From positions 186,001 to 250,000 of the forward strand of contig CAWFBW010000016.1 of the NCBI GenBank assembly GCA_963814165.1: 64,000 bases of DNA, given 5' to 3'. A program made the position numbers and the translations under genes. This document shows positions 1 to 9,605 of this stretch, piece by piece. The notes below the pieces were generated by a model that worked only from the letters and a program-made list of their open reading frames with translations, was not told the DNA's origin and searched no databases. The DNA comes from DASRAA01 sp963814165. GTDB lineage: Bacteria; Acidobacteriota; Terriglobia; Terriglobales; Acidobacteriaceae. Position 1 is the stretch's first letter. Each line of letters starts with the position of its first letter.

Positions 1-2
1 AG

Positions 3-842
3 TTCACCGCTTACGCTGCCGCTCTCGCGCGCGCAAAGCGAGCCATCGCACAGCAAGCTGAACTTCTTCGCGAACTCGGCCTCGGCGGCTCCGCGGTCGG
101 CACCGGTATCAACACCCATCCTGAATACCGCGCCAAGGCCGTCGCCAACCTCGCCCGCATCTCCCGCCAGAAGCTCACGCCGGTGGACGACATGCGCTAC
201 ACCATGCAATCGAACCTGGCGATGTCATCGGTCAGCTCTGCTCTTCGCAACCTCGCGCTCGAAGTCATCCGCATCTCCAACGACCTGCGCCTGCTCTCCT
301 CGGGCCCCAACACCGGACTGGCGGAAATCAATCTGCCCGCGCTGCAACCCGGCTCGTCCATCATGCCCGGCAAAATCAACCCGGTCATGGCCGAACTCGC
401 CGCCATGGTCTCCTTCCAAGTCATCGGCTACGATACGGCTGTCGCGCTTGCCGTACAGGCCGGGCAACTCGAACTCAATGTCATGATGCCGACCATGGCC
501 CACAGCGTTCTCAACTCGATCACAATCATGACCAACATGCTGCGGCAACTCACGGACTTCTGCATCAAGGGCATCACGGCGAACGAAGAGCGCTGCCAGA
601 CTTATGCCCAGAGTACGGTTTCGCTGGCCACGGCGCTGAACCCCTACATCGGCTATGCGAAAGCAGCAGAAATCGCGAAGGAATCGGTTGCGACGGGAAA
701 GACCATCATCAACATCGCGCGCTCAAAGGGCTACTTGAGTGAATTCCAAATCAAGGAGATTCTCGATCCCGCACGCATGACCGAGCCGCACCGTCCGCTC
801 GACGTAGCCGGGAACCGCAGAAAGGTCTCCGAAAAAACGTAG
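3..842 (+). CDS. aspA: Aspartate ammonia-lyase, C-terminal part (5' end outside window)
   Basis: Aspartase reversibly deaminates L-aspartate to fumarate and ammonia. The reading frame is open from base 3, so 279 residues are visible and the N-terminus lies left of the window. The substrate loop GSSIMPGKINPV, signature of the aspartase/fumarase/argininosuccinate lyase superfamily, is present, preceded by a glycine-rich GGSAVGTGINTHPEY stretch. The C-terminal part, with SSGPNTGLAEI, QLELNVMMP, GITANEER and ILDPARMTEP, resembles aspartases more than class II fumarases (from memory of B. subtilis AspA). The protein is soluble and probably tetrameric like the family. The next gene is on the other strand, so this is the end of its transcription unit. 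Fumarase activity cannot be excluded from the fragment. Confidence 0.85.
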   Translation, partial: FTAYAAALARAKRAIAQQAELLRELGLGGSAVGTGINTHPEYRAKAVANLARISRQKLTPVDDMRYTMQSNLAMSSVSSALRNLALEVIRISNDLRLLSSGPNTGLAEINLPALQPGSSIMPGKINPVMAELAAMVSFQVIGYDTAVALAVQAGQLELNVMMPTMAHSVLNSITIMTNMLRQLTDFCIKGITANEERCQTYAQSTVSLATALNPYIGYAKAAEIAKESVATGKTIINIARSKGYLSEFQIKEILDPARMTEPHRPLDVAGNRRKVSEKT

Positions 843-935
843 CGATCGAAAACACGAATTCTCCACTTCGTCGGCGACGGCAGGATACGCCGTCATCAAC
901 TCAGTGCGCGTGCCAATTGGCATTGGCCGGTTTCG

Positions 936-1199
936 CTAATGCACCCGAGCTACCACCTGGTTGTACACCCACGCAAAGACCAGTCCGCCTACTCCACCAT
1001 CCACCAGCGCGTAGCAAGTGCCAACGATGACGTCGCCGATTGTCCGCGTCGCGTGGTATCCGGGATAGATGGAACTGACGACCTTCAGAAACTCCGCCGC
1101 GTAGGATGAGATGGCAAGATTTGCGATTCCGAGAACCAGGATCGCGCCGCCCCAGAGCAGGGCGCCTGTGATTCCGAGGGCTTTGACCGACAGATGCAT
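936..1199 (-). CDS. Small two-helix membrane protein, 'bacteriophage holin'-like family
   Basis: An 87-residue protein with two predicted membrane helices, about residues 9-31 and 57-80. The second half carries the pattern YPGYHATRTIGDVIVG followed by ALVDGGVGGLVFAWVYN, which matches a family widely annotated as bacteriophage holin in soil bacteria although usually not in prophages. A very strong Shine-Dalgarno sequence (AAGGAGG) sits 6 bases before the ATG, supporting translation. No phage gene is near, so a lytic role is doubtful; it is better regarded as a small inner-membrane protein of unknown function. Confidence 0.6.
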   Translation of the reverse strand: MHLSVKALGITGALLWGGAILVLGIANLAISSYAAEFLKVVSSIYPGYHATRTIGDVIVGTCYALVDGGVGGLVFAWVYNQVVARVH

Positions 1200-1446
1200 G
1201 GTGTCCCTCCTTGCTTCGAACTGAGAAGTGGCCCTTCCCAGCCTTGAAACGGGATGTCCTGAGACCGTTCCTAATTCTAGTTTAAGTCCTCGCAGCTGAC
1301 GCTGCCCACTATGTGCAGTAGCACGACGAGGTGGGGTTTACTGTTGGCATTATTTAGGGCAGCAACTTTCGTTTGCGGCAAGTGACGCACTCGCCTCAAG
1401 TCGGTTGCTGTCGATATCGAAGGGGACTGGCACATCGAAGGGCGAA

Positions 1447-2445
1447 TTAGTACGCCCACTTGAGGAGCGTGGCTCCCGAAGTAAATCCGGCGCCCACCGC
1501 CGCCAGCAACACCGTGTCACTCTTTTTCAGCTTGCCGGTTTCGAGCGCTGTTTGCATCGCCAACGGAATCGTGCCGGCCGTGGTATTGCCGTAGCGTTCG
1601 ATGTTGACGATCACCTTGTCCTCCGGCATTTTCAGCCGCTCTGCCGTAGCCATGATGATGCGACGATTCGCCTGATGCGAAATGAAACAGTCGATGTCAT
1701 GGCCAGTGAGATGGTTACGCTCCAGCACCCGGCTGGTCATCTCCGACATTTTCTTCACTGCATACTTGAAGACTTGCTGTCCGTCTTGATGAATATAATG
1801 CATTTTCTTGTCAACCGTTTCGTGGGTAGCCGGGTTCAAACTGCCCCCCGCCGGCATGTACAGATACTGCCCGCCCGCGCCCTCGATTTGCGCCACGTAG
1901 TCGATAATCCCGGCCTCGCCGTCTTCGGCTGGTTCCAGCAGCACCGCACCAGCTCCGTCGCCAAAAATGATGCAAACCGCCCTGTCCTCGTAATTCACCA
2001 TCACGGAATTCTTGTCACTGCCGATGGCAAGCACCTTCTTGTACTTGCCGCTCTCCACAAATGCCACGCCGGTATTCAGCGCGTAAAGGAAGCCCGAACA
2101 GCCAGCCGACACGTCGAATCCCCAAGTGTGCTCAATTCCCAACTTGTGCTGCACCAGGCAGGCGGTGGACGGAAACATCATGTCTGGCGTCACCGTACCC
2201 ACCACGATCAGGTCAACTTCCTGCAGGTCGAAGGGATGGCTCTCCACCAACTTCTTCACCGCCTCTACCGCCAGGTCGCTGGCAGCGACGCCGGGAGCGG
2301 CGATATGACGCTCGCGAATGCCGGTGCGATCCAGGATCCACTGGTCGCTGGTCTCCACCATAGCTTCAAGGTCTTTGTTGGAGAGGATGCGGGGGGGGAC
2401 GTAGGTGCCGAGGGCAGTAATTTTGGCGCGAACAGGACTGGACAA
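1447..2445 (-). CDS. fabH: 3-oxoacyl-ACP synthase III (KAS III)
   Basis: FabH condenses an acyl-CoA primer with malonyl-ACP to start type II fatty acid synthesis. The 332-residue length is typical. The catalytic triad is visible: Cys116 in SAGCSGFLYAL, His in ISHQANRRI and Asn in ERYGNTTAGTIP. The start is a TTG at the right end, chosen because the N-terminus SSPVRAKITALGTYVP begins as family members do and a GGAG lies about 8 bases upstream. The SRP RNA gene lies just upstream on the same strand. No other fab or plsX gene is adjacent, so the gene appears to stand alone here. Confidence 0.95.
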   Translation of the reverse strand: MSSPVRAKITALGTYVPPRILSNKDLEAMVETSDQWILDRTGIRERHIAAPGVAASDLAVEAVKKLVESHPFDLQEVDLIVVGTVTPDMMFPSTACLVQHKLGIEHTWGFDVSAGCSGFLYALNTGVAFVESGKYKKVLAIGSDKNSVMVNYEDRAVCIIFGDGAGAVLLEPAEDGEAGIIDYVAQIEGAGGQYLYMPAGGSLNPATHETVDKKMHYIHQDGQQVFKYAVKKMSEMTSRVLERNHLTGHDIDCFISHQANRRIIMATAERLKMPEDKVIVNIERYGNTTAGTIPLAMQTALETGKLKKSDTVLLAAVGAGFTSGATLLKWAY

Positions 2446-2582
2446 TCGATTTCTCCATCAATGGTTACAGCAAAATGACAGAAACCTAATTCTGAAGGAT
2501 GCCCGCAAGAAAGTCCATGAGGCGTAACGAGCTGTAAGCCGCTGAACTAGAAGCTAAAAGCTAATAGCTGATTGCTAAAAAG

Positions 2583-2685
2583 TCAGGCGCCAGTTGACCG
2601 CTGCACACAGCATTGACCTGTTACCGTTGCTTCCTTCCGGACCTGGCGGGGTTCACAGGGTGCGTTGCGCGGGACCAGCGCCCGA
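2583..2685 (-). ncRNA. ffs: Small bacterial SRP RNA (4.5S RNA)
   Basis: The minus strand carries the conserved SRP domain IV core CAGGUCCGGAAGGAAGCA, the binding site of the Ffh M domain. Ends were set by pairing of the 5' UCGGGCGCUGGU with the 3' ...ACUGGCGCCUGA, giving one long hairpin of about 103 nt, the usual size of the short eubacterial form. A run of five U follows the 3' end at 2581-2577, consistent with intrinsic termination. The gene lies between fabH (downstream, same strand) and rimO (divergent). Confidence 0.92.
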
Positions 2686-2763
2686 CCTTTTGCATCATAC
2701 CATTTTGAGAGCGGAACGCGCCTCGGGAGAACCAGCGCAAAGATGCTAAAATAAAGGGATTCC

Positions 2764-4242
2764 ATGCCTCTGAAACCCGATTCTGTAGCTCTGCTTGACG
2801 CGCCGGAGACTGCGCTTACGAATCCCAAAGTCGGCTTCGTGAGCCTCGGCTGTCCCAAGAACCTGGTGGACAGCGAGGTGATGATGGGCCTGCTCTCCCA
2901 GGGCGGCGCCCAGATCACCTCCCGCGCCGAAGACGCCGACATCATAGTCGTCAACACCTGCTCGTTCATCGACACCGCCAAGCAGGAATCGGTGGACACC
3001 ATCCTCGAAATGGCCCAGCACAAGAACGCAGGAAGGGCAAGAAAGTTGATCGTCGCCGGCTGCCTGGTCGAGCGCTACCGCAACGAGATTCAGAAAAACA
3101 TCCCGGAAGTGGACGCCGTGGTCGGCACCGGCGAGCTCCAACAAATCCTCGCCGCCGCCGGAATCGCCTCTGCACCCGACCAATCCGGCCCTTTCGTTAT
3201 CCTCAATTCGCGCTCCGAAGGCGACGCCCGTGAGTCCGCCGGACGCTTCTCCAAAGACGGCTGGGACGGCGCCATTGCCGACCTGCCCAACTATCTTTAC
3301 GACGAGAACACTCCGCGCCTTCTGGCCACGCCGAAGTACACGGCGTACATCAAGATTGCCGAAGGCTGCGATCATCCGTGCTCGTTCTGCATCATTCCGC
3401 AGTTGCGCGGCAAATTCCGCTCACGCCGCTTCGAGTCCGTCATCGCCGAGGCCGAGCAATTCGCCCGGCAAGGTGTCCGCGAAATCACCCTCATTGGGCA
3501 AGACACAACCTGTTACGGTGAAGACCTCGGCCTGAAAGACGGTCTCGCCCTACTGCTCGAACGCCTCGCCCAAATCGAAGAGCTACGCTGGGTCCGCTTC
3601 CTATACGCATACCCCAACAAGATCACTGGCAAACTGCTCGCCACGATCGCGGCCAACGAAAAGATTTGCTCCTACATTGACGTGCCGTTGCAACACGCTT
3701 CGCCGGCAGTGCTCAAGAACATGAAGCGGGGCGCTAGTGCCGACATTTTCCTGAAGTCGATTGCGAAAATGCGCCGGGAAATCTCCAATCTCACCCTCCG
3801 CACTTCATTCATCGTCGGCTTCCCCGGCGAGACCGCGGAAGACTTCGAGATTCTCTGCGACTTCGTCCGCGAGGCGCAATTCGACTGGCTCGGCGTCTTC
3901 GGCTACTCCGACGAAGAGGGCGCAACCGCATTCGATCACGATCATAAGGTGGCCCCGCGCGAGATCGAGCGCCGCCGCAAGAAGCTGATGTCGATCCAGA
4001 AGCAGATCAGCCGCAAGAAGAAGCGCGCGCTGATCGGGGAGCAATTCGACCTTCTACTCGAGGGCCCCTCGGAAGAAACCGATCTACTTTGGCAGGGCCG
4101 CACCGCCATGCACGCTCCTGAGATCGACGGCACGGTGTACATCAACGACATCGGAGACCGCGAACACGTGCGTGAGGGCGAGTTCTACCGCTGCGAAATC
4201 ACCGAGGCGCACGAGTACGACCTCGTGGCCCGCATCCTCTAG
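2764..4242 (+). CDS. rimO: Ribosomal protein S12 methylthiotransferase
   Basis: RimO is a radical-SAM enzyme that adds a methylthio group to an aspartate of ribosomal protein S12. Domains in order: the UPF0004 domain with three cluster-binding cysteines (C30 in SLGCPKN, C66 in NTCSFI, C100 in AGCLVERY); the radical-SAM core with CDHPCSFC (C202, C206, C209); and a C-terminal TRAM domain from about residue 425. The 492-residue length is somewhat longer than E. coli RimO because of an insert around residues 130-175. The VSLGCPKNLVDSE start is diagnostic for RimO rather than MiaB. It is first gene of a long rightward cluster; yacG begins 8 bases after its stop. Confidence 0.95.
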   Translation: MPLKPDSVALLDAPETALTNPKVGFVSLGCPKNLVDSEVMMGLLSQGGAQITSRAEDADIIVVNTCSFIDTAKQESVDTILEMAQHKNAGRARKLIVAGCLVERYRNEIQKNIPEVDAVVGTGELQQILAAAGIASAPDQSGPFVILNSRSEGDARESAGRFSKDGWDGAIADLPNYLYDENTPRLLATPKYTAYIKIAEGCDHPCSFCIIPQLRGKFRSRRFESVIAEAEQFARQGVREITLIGQDTTCYGEDLGLKDGLALLLERLAQIEELRWVRFLYAYPNKITGKLLATIAANEKICSYIDVPLQHASPAVLKNMKRGASADIFLKSIAKMRREISNLTLRTSFIVGFPGETAEDFEILCDFVREAQFDWLGVFGYSDEEGATAFDHDHKVAPREIERRRKKLMSIQKQISRKKKRALIGEQFDLLLEGPSEETDLLWQGRTAMHAPEIDGTVYINDIGDREHVREGEFYRCEITEAHEYDLVARIL

Positions 4243-4250
4243 GCTCGACC

Positions 4251-4463
4251 ATGGCGAAAAAGCGTACAGTCAGTCTGCGATGTCCAACCTGCAAGAAGAT
4301 CGTTCTGGCAAAGGACCCCGACTTCCCCTTTTGCAGCGATCGCTGCCGCCTCATTGATCTGGGCAAGTGGGCCAGCGGCGCTTACGTCATATCCGCCCCG
4401 CTGAATGACCCTGAGGACATAGAACTGATCCAATCGGAAGACCATGGCAAAAAGCCCAACTGA
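4251..4463 (+). CDS. yacG: Zinc-binding DNA gyrase inhibitor YacG
   Basis: A 70-residue zinc protein. The four metal ligands are visible as CPTC near residue 11 and CSDRC near residue 30, followed by the family motif RLIDLGKWASGAYVI. E. coli YacG binds GyrB and inhibits gyrase; that activity is transferred by homology only. The 3' end overlaps the start of pgpA by 20 bases in another frame, so the two are probably translationally coupled within the rimO operon. Confidence 0.9.
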   Translation: MAKKRTVSLRCPTCKKIVLAKDPDFPFCSDRCRLIDLGKWASGAYVISAPLNDPEDIELIQSEDHGKKPN

Positions 4464-4947
4464 TTCCACCGCCCCGCGATGGGCGACCCTCGTCGCCACC
4501 TTTTTCGGCACCGGACGCCTTCGTCCCGGTCCGGGCACATGGGGATCGCTAGCGGCTGCGCTGCTTTGGTGGTCAGTGGCTTCGCATCTTCTGGAATCGC
4601 TGCGCTTACCGATCCTGCTCGCTCTGATCGTCGCCGTCACCGCCATTGGCATTCCCGCTGCCACTCTCGAAGCGCGCGGCTGCGGAAAAGACGACCCCTC
4701 GCACGTCGTCATCGATGAAGTCGCCGGACAGCTAGTAACGCTGATCGCCTGCCCCATCCTTTGGAAACCTCTGCTGGCGGGCTTTATACTCTTCAGAGCG
4801 TTCGATATCGTAAAGCCGTTTCCCATACGCCGCCTTGAACTCTTGCCCGAGGGCACCGGCATCGTGGTGGACGACCTGGGCGCCGGCATTTACGGATTGA
4901 TCGTGTTGCAGTTGCTGCTGCACTTCCGCTTGCTGGGCCCGGGCTAA
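4444..4947 (+). CDS. pgpA: Phosphatidylglycerophosphatase A
   Basis: PgpA removes the terminal phosphate of phosphatidylglycerophosphate to give phosphatidylglycerol in the inner membrane. The 167-residue protein has the N-terminal family motif GTGRLRPGPGTWGS, the acidic block VVIDEVAGQLV near residue 88 and three or four hydrophobic segments. It overlaps yacG by 20 bases and shares the operon with plsY and gpsA further down, so three phospholipid-synthesis steps are grouped here. Confidence 0.92.
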   Translation: MAKSPTDSTAPRWATLVATFFGTGRLRPGPGTWGSLAAALLWWSVASHLLESLRLPILLALIVAVTAIGIPAATLEARGCGKDDPSHVVIDEVAGQLVTLIACPILWKPLLAGFILFRAFDIVKPFPIRRLELLPEGTGIVVDDLGAGIYGLIVLQLLLHFRLLGPG

Positions 4948-4991
4948 AACAGCAAGAATTACCATACCCGGATGAAAGACGAGTCCGTCTC

Positions 4992-6032
4992 ATGACCGCA
5001 CTGAAAGTGAATGGGAATCCGCGAATCGACGCAATTGAGCCGCAGTGCGCTTTGCCCGGAGGCGAGGTGCGCATTCTCGGTCAAGGCTTGGGCCCGGCGG
5101 CGATGCATCGTCCCGCGGTGCATTTTGGTGACGTGGACGGCTCCGTAGTTATAAGTTCCGATCAGTTCATTGTCGCCCGCGTTCCCGAAGGAGCCTCGTC
5201 GGGAAGCGTTGTAGTCGCTACCAACGGACACCGCAGCAACTCTCGCGAAGTACGCGTAGCCGAGCCCATCGCCGACAGCCTTCATCCGGTGGCCAACCCT
5301 GCCGTGGATGAGGACGGTAATGTCTACGCTACGTTTTCAGGTTCGCGCGGACAGCAAGTGCCTGTCGCCATCTATCGAATCGACAAGAGCCACACCGCGA
5401 CCCCTTTTGTCACGGAAATGATGAATCCAACGGGTATGGCTTTCGGGCATGATGGCAGCCTGTATGTCTCCTCGCGCTACGACGGCACGGTGTACCGCGT
5501 CTCCAAGAGCGGTACGATGACCTCCTACGCCGAAGGCATGGGTGTCGCCACCGGCATCGCCTTCGACACCGATGGCAACCTCTACGTCGGCGACCGCAGC
5601 GGAACCATCTTCAAAATCGGCCGCGACCGCCAGATTTTCGTCTTCGCCACCATCGAGCCCAGCGTTGCCGCTTACCATCTCGCCTTTGACGACCATGGAA
5701 ATCTCTACGTGAGCGGACCCACGACCTCCAGCTTCGACGCTGTTTACAAGGTCGATCCGCAGGGGCATGTCGAGGTGTTCTATCGCGGCCTCGGCCGTCC
5801 CCAGGGTCTTGCCTTCGATGCAATGGGGAACCTCTACGTCGCAGCTTCCCTGCACGGACGCCGTGGCATCGTGCAGATCACCCCCGACCGCGAGGCCTCC
5901 GTCGCCGTTTCAGGACAAAACCTCGTCGGCCTCGCCTTCGCTCCCGGTAAGTCGGTCGTGCTCGCCACCAACTCCGGACTTCACCATCTGGACTGGGGCA
6001 TCGCCGGTCGTCCGCTGGTTCCCTCGCAATAG
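4992..6032 (+). CDS. IPT/TIG domain plus NHL/SMP-30-like beta-propeller protein
   Basis: A 346-residue protein with two parts. Residues about 8-95 form an IPT/TIG immunoglobulin-like domain (IDAIEPQCALPGGEVRILG, then DGSVVISSDQFIVARVPEG). Residues about 100-340 contain at least five repeated blades with the pattern GxAFDxDGNLYVG, as in NHL and gluconolactonase/SMP-30 propellers. No signal peptide or membrane helix is evident. Relatives are often named gluconolaconase, but nothing here proves a hydrolase. It sits inside the rimO-gpsA cluster, 45 bases after pgpA, an arrangement I recall from acidobacterial genomes; its substrate or partner is unknown. Confidence 0.75.
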   Translation: MTALKVNGNPRIDAIEPQCALPGGEVRILGQGLGPAAMHRPAVHFGDVDGSVVISSDQFIVARVPEGASSGSVVVATNGHRSNSREVRVAEPIADSLHPVANPAVDEDGNVYATFSGSRGQQVPVAIYRIDKSHTATPFVTEMMNPTGMAFGHDGSLYVSSRYDGTVYRVSKSGTMTSYAEGMGVATGIAFDTDGNLYVGDRSGTIFKIGRDRQIFVFATIEPSVAAYHLAFDDHGNLYVSGPTTSSFDAVYKVDPQGHVEVFYRGLGRPQGLAFDAMGNLYVAASLHGRRGIVQITPDREASVAVSGQNLVGLAFAPGKSVVLATNSGLHHLDWGIAGRPLVPSQ

Positions 6033-6072
6033 CCACTCCCGGCGCCGTTTTTCCCAATGCTAGACTGATCGG

Positions 6073-7317
6073 GTGATCGCTGAAATCATTGCGGTCGGCT
6101 CGGAGATGCTCACTCCGTTCCGTCAAGATACCAATTCCCTTTTCCTCACCCGACAGCTCAATGAATTGGGCGTCGTCGTCGCCTTCAAGAGCGTCGTGGG
6201 CGACAACTTCGATCATCTGGTATCAGTCGCCCGCACCGCCATAGAACGCTCCGACATCATCATCTTTACCGGAGGCCTTGGCGCCACCGAGGACGACCTC
6301 ACCCGCGAGTGCATCGCTGCTGCCTTGGGAGTCGATCTCAGGCGTGATCACGACATGGTCGCTGCCATGTACAAGCGCTTTGCCGAGCGCCGCATTCAAA
6401 TGCCGTCCAACAATGCGAAACAGGCGGACATGATCCAGGGGGCCGAGGTCCTGTCCAACCCGCGCGGCACCGCCCCAGGGCAGTACCTCACAACTATCGT
6501 GAGCGGACAGTCTCGCATCATCATCCTTCTGCCCGGACCACCGCACGAACTCGAGGCGCTTTGGCGTTCCGAATGTGAGCCACGCTTACAGGATGTGCTT
6601 CCTCCAGCGGCGATCGCCACCAAGATCCTGAAAACGGCAATGCTGCCCGAGTCCGCCGCCGATCACCGCACCGCGCCGATCTACAAACGCTATCCGAACA
6701 TCGAAACTACGGTCCTGGCCGGCCAGGGGCAGGTTGAGTTTCACCTGCGCTGTACCGCTGCCTCCATCGAAGAGGCCCAGGCCGCTGTGGATGAACTCGC
6801 GGGGGAACTGGAAGACGAACTTGACGATGCCGTGTTCTCCACTTGCGGTGAGTCGCTGGAAGAGATCGTCGGATACTTTTTGCAGATGCGCGATCTCAAG
6901 CTCGCTGTTGCCGAGTCCTGCACCGGTGGCATGGTTGCCGAGCGTCTCACCTCCGTCTCGGGCAGCTCGCGCTTTTTTCTCGGCGGCGCCGTGGTTTATT
7001 CCAACGAACTGAAGACGCTTTTTGCCGACATCCCTCCCTTGCTCATCGAAGCCCACGGCGCGGTCAGCAAAGAGGTTGCCATTGCCCTGGCCGAGAACAT
7101 TCGGGAGATCTGCAATGCCGACATCGGAGTCGGCGTCACCGGCATCGCCGGGCCAGGCGGCGGCACGGAAGAAAAACCTGTAGGGTTGGTTTGGGTTGCA
7201 GTGTCCGATGGCACCAAGCACGAAACCGTGCAGCGTCGTTTTCCGGGAGACCGCGAGCGCATCCGCCGCTGGGCCAGCCAGCAAGCCCTCGACCTCGTCC
7301 GCCGCATGGTGATGTGA
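6073..7317 (+). CDS. cinA: CinA-like competence/damage-inducible protein (NMN deamidase domain)
   Basis: A 414-residue full-length CinA. Residues about 1-170 are the molybdopterin-binding-like COG1058 domain (AVGSEMLTP, FTGGLGATEDDLT, GPPHELEAL). Residues about 255-414 are the PncC domain with AVAESCTGGMVAERL and GVTGIAGPGGGT, which in E. coli PncC hydrolyses nicotinamide mononucleotide to nicotinate mononucleotide in pyridine-nucleotide recycling. The start is GTG; MIAEIIAVGSE matches the family N-terminus. The stop is only 3 bases from the thpR start. Confidence 0.92.
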   Translation: MIAEIIAVGSEMLTPFRQDTNSLFLTRQLNELGVVVAFKSVVGDNFDHLVSVARTAIERSDIIIFTGGLGATEDDLTRECIAAALGVDLRRDHDMVAAMYKRFAERRIQMPSNNAKQADMIQGAEVLSNPRGTAPGQYLTTIVSGQSRIIILLPGPPHELEALWRSECEPRLQDVLPPAAIATKILKTAMLPESAADHRTAPIYKRYPNIETTVLAGQGQVEFHLRCTAASIEEAQAAVDELAGELEDELDDAVFSTCGESLEEIVGYFLQMRDLKLAVAESCTGGMVAERLTSVSGSSRFFLGGAVVYSNELKTLFADIPPLLIEAHGAVSKEVAIALAENIREICNADIGVGVTGIAGPGGGTEEKPVGLVWVAVSDGTKHETVQRRFPGDRERIRRWASQQALDLVRRMVM

Positions 7318-7320
7318 GTC

Positions 7321-7922
7321 ATGCGCCTCTTTGTTGCCCTCGATATTGATCCACGAATTCGCGAACGTATCACCGCATTCCGCGATCAGATGCGCCGCCT
7401 CGCTCCCGACGTTCGCTGGGTTGCCCCCGAGACCTTTCACGTCACGCTGCAATTCTTGGGTGAAACCACCGAGCTCGAAGAAATTCGCCGCGCGCTCGAA
7501 CCCGTGCAATGTGAGCCGATCACGCTCTCCTTTCGCGACGCAGGATTCTTCCCCAATCCGAGAGCCCCGCGGGTGTTCTGGGTCGGCATCCAAAGCGACG
7601 AACATCTGCAGGCGCTCGTCAGCGCCGTCTCTCACGCCCTCGCGCCCCTAGGCTTCGAGCGCGACACCGGCCTATTCACTCCGCACCTCACCCTCGCTCG
7701 CTCCGGAAGCGGCCGCCCGAAGCCAGTACGAGGCGAGCGGTCAGCACCCAGCTTGCAACGCATCCACGACGAACTGGCGAAGTCACCAGCACCTGACTTC
7801 GGTACAATGACGGCGCACGAGTTCTATTTGTACGAGAGTCACTTGTCGTCGGCAGGGCCGCGTTATGAAAAGCAGGCAACCTTTGCTCTGCGGTTGCCGC
7901 CGACCACAAACCACGAGTCCCT

Positions 7923-7926
<4 letters not shown>
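7321..7926 (+). CDS. thpR: RNA 2',3'-cyclic phosphodiesterase (LigT/ThpR, 2H family)
   Basis: ThpR opens 2',3'-cyclic phosphates on RNA to 2'-phosphates. The 201-residue protein has the two H-x-T motifs that define 2H phosphoesterases: HVT in ETFHVTLQFLG near residue 40 and HLT in FTPHLTLAR near residue 123. The N-terminus MRLFVALDIDP is typical. Its TGA stop overlaps the TTG start of plsY (TTGA), implying translational coupling. Confidence 0.92.
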
Positions 7927-8573
<647 letters not shown>

Positions 8574-8577
<4 letters not shown>

Positions 8578-9594
8578 GTCGCATTGCTGTCATTGGTGCC
8601 GGAGCGTGGGGAACCGCCATCGCCATCGTCCTCGGACGTCGCGGTGGCCACGAAGTAAGTCTCTGGGCACACGAAACCGAAGTCTGCGAAAGCATCAACA
8701 CACGCCACGTCAACGAGCTGTTTCTCGCTGATTGCGCCATTCCCGCTTCCATACAAGCCACTAATAGCTTGCCGCAAGCTTTGGAATCCGCCGAGATAGT
8801 CGTCAGCGTCATGCCCTCGCACCACACCCGCCGCGTGTTCACTGCCATGCTGCCAGCACCTCGGCGAACAGACGCTTTTCGTGAGTGCCACCAAAGGCAT
8901 TGAGAACAACACCTACCTGCGGATGACGGAAGTCATCACCGATGTACTGCCCTTCGCTCCGCGCATTGGTGCGTTAAGCGGACCAACCTTTGCGAAGGAA
9001 GTCGCCCTCAGCCATCCCACTGCGATTACGGTTGCTTCGACGGACGGCGGCCTAGCCGACACTGTGCAAAAGGAATTCAGCGATCCCCGCTTTCGCGTTT
9101 ACACCAACGATGACGTCATCGGAGTCGAACTCGGTGGCTCGCTCAAGAACATCGTGGCCATCGCCGCCGGCGTTTGCGACGGCCTCGGGCTCGGCCACAA
9201 CAGCGTCGCCGCCCTGATCACTCGCGGACTCGCCGAGATCACTCGCCTCGTCGTGGCTTGCGGCGGCCGTCAGGAAACTATGGCGGGACTCGCGGGACTC
9301 GGAGACCTCGTCCTCACCTGTACCGGCGGCCTGTCGCGCAATCGCACTGTCGGTGTGGAACTCGGGAAGGGACGCAAGCTAGCAGACATCATTGCCGGGA
9401 TGCACGGCATGGTCGCCGAAGGCGTGCTCACCACCAATGCCGCCATCGGGCTGGCGAAAAAGATGGGCGTCGAGATGCCCATCACCGAGCAGATGCATGC
9501 CATCTTGCAGGAGGGCAAATCCCCGCAGGAAGCCATCCGCGACCTGATGTCGCGTCCGTCCACTAGTGAATTGGGATTGACTCCCGGCCGCTAA
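8574..9594 (+). CDS. gpsA: NAD(P)-dependent glycerol-3-phosphate dehydrogenase (one +1 frameshift)
   Basis: GpsA reduces dihydroxyacetone phosphate to sn-glycerol-3-phosphate, the substrate of PlsY. The N-terminal Rossmann motif VIGAGAWGTAIA and the VVSVMPSHHTRRVF stretch are in one frame; VSATKGIE, GALSGPTFAKEVA, GSLKNIVAIAAG and LAGLGDLVLTCTG, with the catalytic lysine in the last but one, are in the next. Removing one C at about 8853 joins AML to QHLGEQTLFVSATKG, giving about 339 residues, the usual length. The TTG start overlaps the plsY TGA (TTGA), repeating the coupling seen upstream. It closes the operon and converges on the TetR gene. Confidence 0.9.
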
Positions 9595-9605
9595 CGGTCG
9601 TCGGA

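Noticed and set aside
936..1199. Prophage signal from the holin-like protein
   Set aside because: No lysin, integrase or structural phage gene is nearby, and this family is mostly chromosomal.
1405..2478. Long open frame of 357 codons on the + strand opposite fabH
   Set aside because: It mirrors the codon structure of a certain gene on the other strand and shows no family resemblance.
6586..7635. 349-codon frame on the - strand opposite cinA and thpR
   Set aside because: It spans two well-supported genes on the other strand and resembles no family.
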